From CAZMVU01 sp964569295 (lineage in GTDB: Bacteria > Hydrogenedentota > Hydrogenedentia > Hydrogenedentales > JAGMZX01): 9,788 nucleotides of DNA. Shown in pieces: positions 7,487-9,788 of the stretch; the first letter of the stretch is position 1; each line of letters begins with the position of its first letter. The translations under genes were made by a program, and so were the position numbers. The stretch lies in the NCBI GenBank assembly GCA_964569295.1, contig CAZMVU010000187.1, forward strand, positions 1 through 9,788, in the 5' to 3' direction. The notes beneath the pieces were generated by a model, which saw nothing but the letters and a program-made list of their open reading frames with translations, had not been told where the DNA came from and did not search any database.

Positions 7487-9241
7487 ATGCCTTCACGGTT
7501 TGATTTTGCCTCGCTTGGCGAGCACCCGACGCTGTTCACGGCGCGGGATGAAGGAATCGTGTTTTCCGCCGGCGAGGTGGTGGCCGGGCGGTTCGAGGTG
7601 GTGGACACGCTGGGCGGCGGGGGCATGGGGCTGGTGTACCGCGTGCGGGACACGCTCATGTCGGGCCGGGAGAAGGCGCTCAAGGTCATCCTGCCGTCGC
7701 TCATGAACAGCGACAGGGCGCGTGACCGGTTCGTGCAGGAGGCGGAAATCGCCCAGGGGCTGGCGCACCCGAACATCGTGAACACCTTCGACCTGGGCGA
7801 GCACGGGGGCATCCGCTTCATCACTATGGAACTGCTCGAGGGCGAGAGCCTGCACGAGCAGTTGCAGGCGAAGAAGAAACTCCCACTCGACAAAACCATC
7901 GGCATTATCCGGCAGGTGTGTACCGCCCTCGACCACGCCCACCGCACGACCATCCACCGGGACATCAAGCCGCAGAACATCTTCCTGTGCAACGACGGCA
8001 CGGTAAAGCTGCTCGACTTTGGCCTTGCCCGCGCGGCGGGGTCGAACCGGTTCACGCAATCGAGCATGGCCATCGGCACCGCCGTCTACCTGGCGCCGGA
8101 GCAGTTGCAGGGCCACGAACCCACGCCCCGGAGCGACCTCTACAGCCTGGGCGTCGTGCTTTACCAATGCCTCACCGGCGAGTTGCCCATGGGCCGCTTC
8201 GCCCTGCCTACGGAGGTAGACAAGAGTCTGCCAGAAGCGATGGACGAGCTGGTGGACAATCTGCTGAAGCCCCAGCCGGAGCTACGGCCCGATACTGCGG
8301 CACAGGTTGCAGGGGAAATGGCATCCATTACGCGCGAGGTCGAGCATCCCCGGGAGGGCGAGCGTACCCGCGAGCCAGAAGAGACCGGACAAACCACAAA
8401 GGCACAAAGCACACAAAGGACGCACGAAGAAGCACAACGGGAGGGCGAGCGTCCCCGCGAGCCGATACAACGCGAACCGCAGGCCGGCGAGGCGCGTCAG
8501 GTGGACCTTGGCAAGGGTGTGAAGCTGGACCTCGTGTGGATACCGCCGGGGGAATTCATGATGGGAAGCCCGGAGAGCGAGGAAGAGCGGTTCGGCGATG
8601 AAGGCCCGCAGCACCGGGTAGAGCTGACACGTGGTTTCTGGATGGGCAAGTATCCAGTGACACAGGCCCAGTGGGAAGCGGTACTGGGGAGCAACCCGAG
8701 CCACTTTCAGAAGAAAGTCAAGACAGGCCTGTTATCTTCTAGAAAGGTGACACGGCCGACCAACCCCGTTGAATGTGTTTCATGGGACGCTTGCAACGGA
8801 TTTGTCGAGGAGCTCACGCACCGCCTTACCCACGGAGAATTCCGATTGCCTAGTGAGGCGGAATGGGAATATGCGTGCCGGGCCGGAAGCACGGCACGGT
8901 ATTGCTTTGGCGATTCGGAACACCTGCTGGCGCGATATGCGTGGTATCGTGGCAACAGCGGGCGCGAGACACACGCGGTTGGCCAGAAGCGCCCGAACGC
9001 CTGGGGTTTGCACGACATGCACGGGAACGTCTGGGAATGGTGTCAGGACTGGTATGATGAGGATTACTATGGTCGCAGCCCGGCGCGCGATCCTGAGAAT
9101 ACTACGAAAAACCAACACCGGGTGTTGCGCGGTGGTTCGTGGAACTACTCTCCAGAGTACTGTCGCTCGGCGTACCGCCGCTACTTCACGCCGGACTACC
9201 GGCTCTACTACAGCGGGTTTCGTGTAGTGCGGACTCCGTAA
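7487..9241 (+). CDS. Ser/Thr protein kinase fused to FGE-sulfatase/C-type-lectin-fold domain (candidate DGR target)
   Basis: 584 residues. The PknB-like kinase domain (about 35-280) is complete: glycine loop LGGGGMGLVY (42-51), Lys66, Glu85, HRDIKPQN (157-164), DFG (177-179), APE (203-205) and Arg267. It should be active. A linker (285-326) is translated dispersed repeat. Residues 342-584 form an FGE/SUMF1-like domain: VWIPPGEFMMGS (350-361), FWMGKYPVTQAQWE (384-397), FRLPSEAEWEYACRAGS (452-468), WGLHDMHGNVWEWCQDWY (506-523), RVLRGGSW (545-552). True FGE uses a CxxxxC pair. Cys559 is kept but the partner position is Tyr554, so formylglycine formation is unlikely and a ligand-binding role is likelier. 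The C-terminus (552-581) is rich in Tyr, encoded by NNC codons in the pattern of a diversity-generating retroelement variable region. No membrane segment or signal peptide is present, so the sensor appears cytoplasmic. The kinase part is about 77% GC in a sampled 60 bases and the FGE part about 48%. Confidence 0.93.
   Translation: MPSRFDFASLGEHPTLFTARDEGIVFSAGEVVAGRFEVVDTLGGGGMGLVYRVRDTLMSGREKALKVILPSLMNSDRARDRFVQEAEIAQGLAHPNIVNTFDLGEHGGIRFITMELLEGESLHEQLQAKKKLPLDKTIGIIRQVCTALDHAHRTTIHRDIKPQNIFLCNDGTVKLLDFGLARAAGSNRFTQSSMAIGTAVYLAPEQLQGHEPTPRSDLYSLGVVLYQCLTGELPMGRFALPTEVDKSLPEAMDELVDNLLKPQPELRPDTAAQVAGEMASITREVEHPREGERTREPEETGQTTKAQSTQRTHEEAQREGERPREPIQREPQAGEARQVDLGKGVKLDLVWIPPGEFMMGSPESEEERFGDEGPQHRVELTRGFWMGKYPVTQAQWEAVLGSNPSHFQKKVKTGLLSSRKVTRPTNPVECVSWDACNGFVEELTHRLTHGEFRLPSEAEWEYACRAGSTARYCFGDSEHLLARYAWYRGNSGRETHAVGQKRPNAWGLHDMHGNVWEWCQDWYDEDYYGRSPARDPENTTKNQHRVLRGGSWNYSPEYCRSAYRRYFTPDYRLYYSGFRVVRTP
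8338..8464 (+). repeat. Composite dispersed repeat used as protein linker
   Basis: Inside the kinase-FGE gene, GC-rich unit A occurs at 8352-8376 and 8439-8464, framing an A-rich unit B (about 8393-8432, beginning ACCACAAAGGCACAAAGC). Unit A reads REGER(T/P)REP in frame. The same elements lie in reverse orientation at 9524-9686. The copy at 8439-8464 equals the reverse complement of 9524-9549 at all 26 bases. 8338-8376 matches the reverse complement of 9648-9686 at 37 of 39. The element has no stop codon in this frame and separates the kinase from the FGE domain. Confidence 0.85.
9140..9229 (+). other. Candidate DGR variable region (VR)
   Basis: Covers Trp552 to Val581 of the kinase-FGE protein. 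Constant codons of the family (W, P, C-R-S-A, R, T-P-D, R, G-F-R-V-V) alternate with AAC, TAC, TAC, TAC, CGC, TAC, TTC, TAC, CTC, TAC, TAC and AGC at residues 553, 554, 558, 563, 565-567, 571 and 573-576. Every one keeps the final C, as expected if AAC codons of a template were copied with adenine-specific mutagenesis. In known DGRs (Bordetella phage BPP-1 Mtd, Treponema TvpA) the VR is the 3' end of a C-type-lectin-fold gene, as here. No template repeat is in the window. Confidence 0.75.
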
Positions 9242-9292
9242 CGCTATGGGCTATTACACTATTACCCTGTGCCCTGTTTTCCCTATACACTC

Positions 9293-9322
9293 ATCGCGCG
9301 AAGCGCGATCGCGATTTTTTTT
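9293..9322 (+). terminator. Intrinsic terminator-like hairpin after the kinase-FGE gene
   Basis: ATCGCGC (9293-9299) and GCGCGAT (9303-9309) pair perfectly around a GAA loop. After CGCGA comes a run of eight T (9315-9322). An alternative pairing, ATCGCG with 9310-9315, would bring the stem right up to the T run. It lies 52 bases past the stop. Because GC-rich hairpins with small purine loops also flank VRs in several DGRs and assist target recognition, a second role is possible. It also falls immediately before the Avd-like start. Confidence 0.6.
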
Positions 9323-9326
9323 GATT

Positions 9327-9512
9327 ATGCCAAAACAACAAGAGTTGCCCATCATCCAGCGCACCTATGACCTGATTCAGTGGTATGTGCCGCTGCTCAA
9401 CAAGTTGCCGCGCAACTACAAGTTTTTCCCTCGCTACACAGTTGCACTGTCTAGCGCCATTGTCCTCGAAGTTTATCCGTCTCGGGCGGGCTGTGCTTCG
9501 GTCCCTGAATGA
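9327..9512 (+). pseudogene. avd: Truncated Avd-like (DGR accessory, four-helix-bundle) gene
   Basis: ATG at 9327 begins MPKQQELPIIQRTYDLIQWY and continues VPLLNKLPRNYKF, the typical first helix and turn of Avd / 23S-rRNA-intervening-sequence-type four-helix-bundle proteins (usually about 110-130 residues). Avd binds the DGR reverse transcriptase and is needed for mutagenic retrohoming. After Phe at about residue 34 the likeness ends. The expected glycine-containing turn and helices 2-4 are missing, and 27 unrelated residues lead to a stop at 9510-9512. The break coincides with a near-palindrome at 9432-9456, so insertion or deletion through a repeat is likely. Another in-frame ATG at 9246 would add 27 residues across the terminator hairpin and is less likely. 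No good ribosome binding site is seen. The Avd identity rests on pattern memory of the N-terminus. Confidence 0.65.
9432..9456. repeat. 25-base near-palindrome at the avd break
   Basis: CGCTA-c-ACAGT pairs with ACTGT-c-TAGCG around a TGC loop: ten base pairs and one C/C mismatch. It begins a few bases after similarity to Avd is lost, so it may mark the edge of an inserted repeated element. Confidence 0.5.
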
Positions 9513-9523
9513 CGTGGAGAGTG

Positions 9524-9549
9524 CGGCTCGCGGGGACGCTCGCCCTCCC
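9524..9549 (-). repeat. Dispersed GC-rich repeat unit A, copy 1
   Basis: Exact 26-base reverse complement of 8439-8464 inside the kinase-FGE gene. Core CTCGCGGGGACGCTCG. Confidence 0.85.
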
Positions 9550-9561
9550 TGGGCTCTCTTG

Positions 9562-9585
9562 CGGCTCGCGGGTACGCTCGCCCTT
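9562..9585 (-). repeat. Dispersed GC-rich repeat unit A, copy 2
   Basis: Same core with the variant CTCGCGGGTACGCTCG, matching the reverse complement of 8352-8376. It loses identity at its last two bases (CCCTT instead of CCCTCCC). Confidence 0.8.
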
Positions 9586-9646
9586 CTCTTCTTCTTGCTC
9601 TCTCCTCTGTGCACTCTGTGTCTCTGTGGTGAGTTCTCTTTCTTCC
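9586..9646 (-). repeat. Dispersed repeat unit B (pyrimidine-rich on the plus strand)
   Basis: Reverse complement contains ACCACAGAGACACAGAGTGC and aligns with about 29 of 40 bases of unit B in the kinase-FGE linker. It sits between two unit A copies in the same A-B-A order as in the gene. Confidence 0.7.
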
Positions 9647-9686
9647 CGGCTCGCGGGTACGCTCGCCCTCCCTGGGAGGCTCGACC
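9647..9686 (-). repeat. Dispersed GC-rich repeat unit A, copy 3, with extended flank
   Basis: The unit proper is 9647-9672 (CTCGCGGGTACGCTCG core). The likeness to the gene copy continues through 9686, so that 9648-9686 matches the reverse complement of 8338-8376 with two differences. The coding copy therefore includes flank as well as the core unit. Confidence 0.8.
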
Positions 9687-9693
9687 TTGCGTT

Positions 9694-9718
9694 GTGGCCG
9701 GTCTCCCGACCGCGCCAC
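9694..9718. repeat. REP-like palindromic hairpin
   Basis: GTGGCCGGTC pairs with GACCG-c-GCCAC around a TCCC loop: ten base pairs, one bulged C at 9713. Short GC-rich palindromes next to other repeats resemble repetitive extragenic palindromes. No T run follows, so it is not a typical terminator. From 9719 to the end of the window nothing else is recognised. Confidence 0.5.
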
Positions 9719-9788
9719 CGCGCCGACCGTCATGTCGCCTCTTCTTCTCCGTTCCTGGAGACCTGCGGTCATAGCCCTGGCACGGTCA

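Noticed and set aside
7386..7706. ORF starting with an ATGA overlap at the end of the FHA-like gene
   Set aside because: The 4-base overlap is attractive for coupling, but the product is Arg/Trp-rich low-complexity sequence and overlaps the kinase glycine loop out of frame.
7487..9241. Functional formylglycine-generating sulfatase-activating enzyme
   Set aside because: The CxxxxC active-site pair is incomplete (Tyr554, Cys559), the domain is fused to a kinase and no sulfatase gene is nearby.
9524..9672. CRISPR array
   Set aside because: Only three unit-A copies with unequal gaps (12 and 61 bases), the second gap itself being a repeat; the same units lie in a coding region.
9473..9772. Minus-strand 99-residue ORF rich in REGERPREP-like motifs
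   Set aside because: It is a translation of the dispersed repeats and hairpin; no independent coding signal.
9242..9788. Template repeat or reverse transcriptase of the DGR
   Set aside because: No sequence resembling the VR with AAC codons and no reverse-transcriptase motifs were found after the VR or elsewhere in the window.

Overview
The window reads as one stretch of plus-strand genes from a GC-rich bacterium that uses eukaryote-like Ser/Thr kinase signalling heavily. Several traits resemble Planctomycetota/PVC-type or Candidatus Hydrogenedentota genomes: zinc-ribbon/kinase proteins, a formylglycine-generating-enzyme (FGE/SUMF1)-like domain carrying a retroelement-type variable end, and short GC-rich dispersed repeats that read as REGERPREP in coding frame. 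That assignment is recollection-based and weak. No rRNA, tRNA or CRISPR array is visible.

Layout. (1) Positions 1-2948 hold the 3' part of a very large protein: the end of a kinase domain, two zinc ribbons, a coiled-coil/TPR-like stretch, about five membrane segments and a propeller-like repeat domain. (2) A 216-base gap contains a nested stem-loop, a palindrome over a possible -10 box, and a good ribosome binding site. (3) 3165-5114 encodes a 649-residue zinc-ribbon/SPFH-like/coiled-coil protein. (4) Ten bases later, 5125-7389 encodes a 754-residue protein of zinc ribbons, two beta-sandwich regions and two degenerate FHA-like domains. (5) After 97 bases, 7487-9241 encodes a complete Ser/Thr kinase fused to an FGE-like (C-type-lectin fold) domain. 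(6) The last 550 bases hold a hairpin with a T run, a truncated gene for the diversity-generating-retroelement accessory protein Avd, two near-palindromes and a cluster of dispersed repeats.

Main point. The last 30 codons of the kinase-FGE gene look like the variable region of a diversity-generating retroelement (DGR). The invariant scaffold codons are interrupted by a run of NNC codons (TAC, CGC, TTC, CTC, AGC) where template repeats of this family typically have AAC, and a broken Avd gene follows directly. No reverse transcriptase or template repeat is in the window, so mutagenesis would have to come from elsewhere in the genome, or the site is a fixed relic. The kinase and FGE halves are joined by a linker made of the same dispersed repeat that lies inverted 1.2 kb downstream. 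This suggests the diversified domain was joined to the kinase through repeats.

Together the genes suggest a signalling module: membrane-anchored kinase, SPFH/coiled-coil scaffold, FHA-like adaptor, and a second kinase whose sensor can be diversified. Zinc ribbons recur in the first three proteins. The joint function (self/non-self recognition, envelope stress or defence) is inference.
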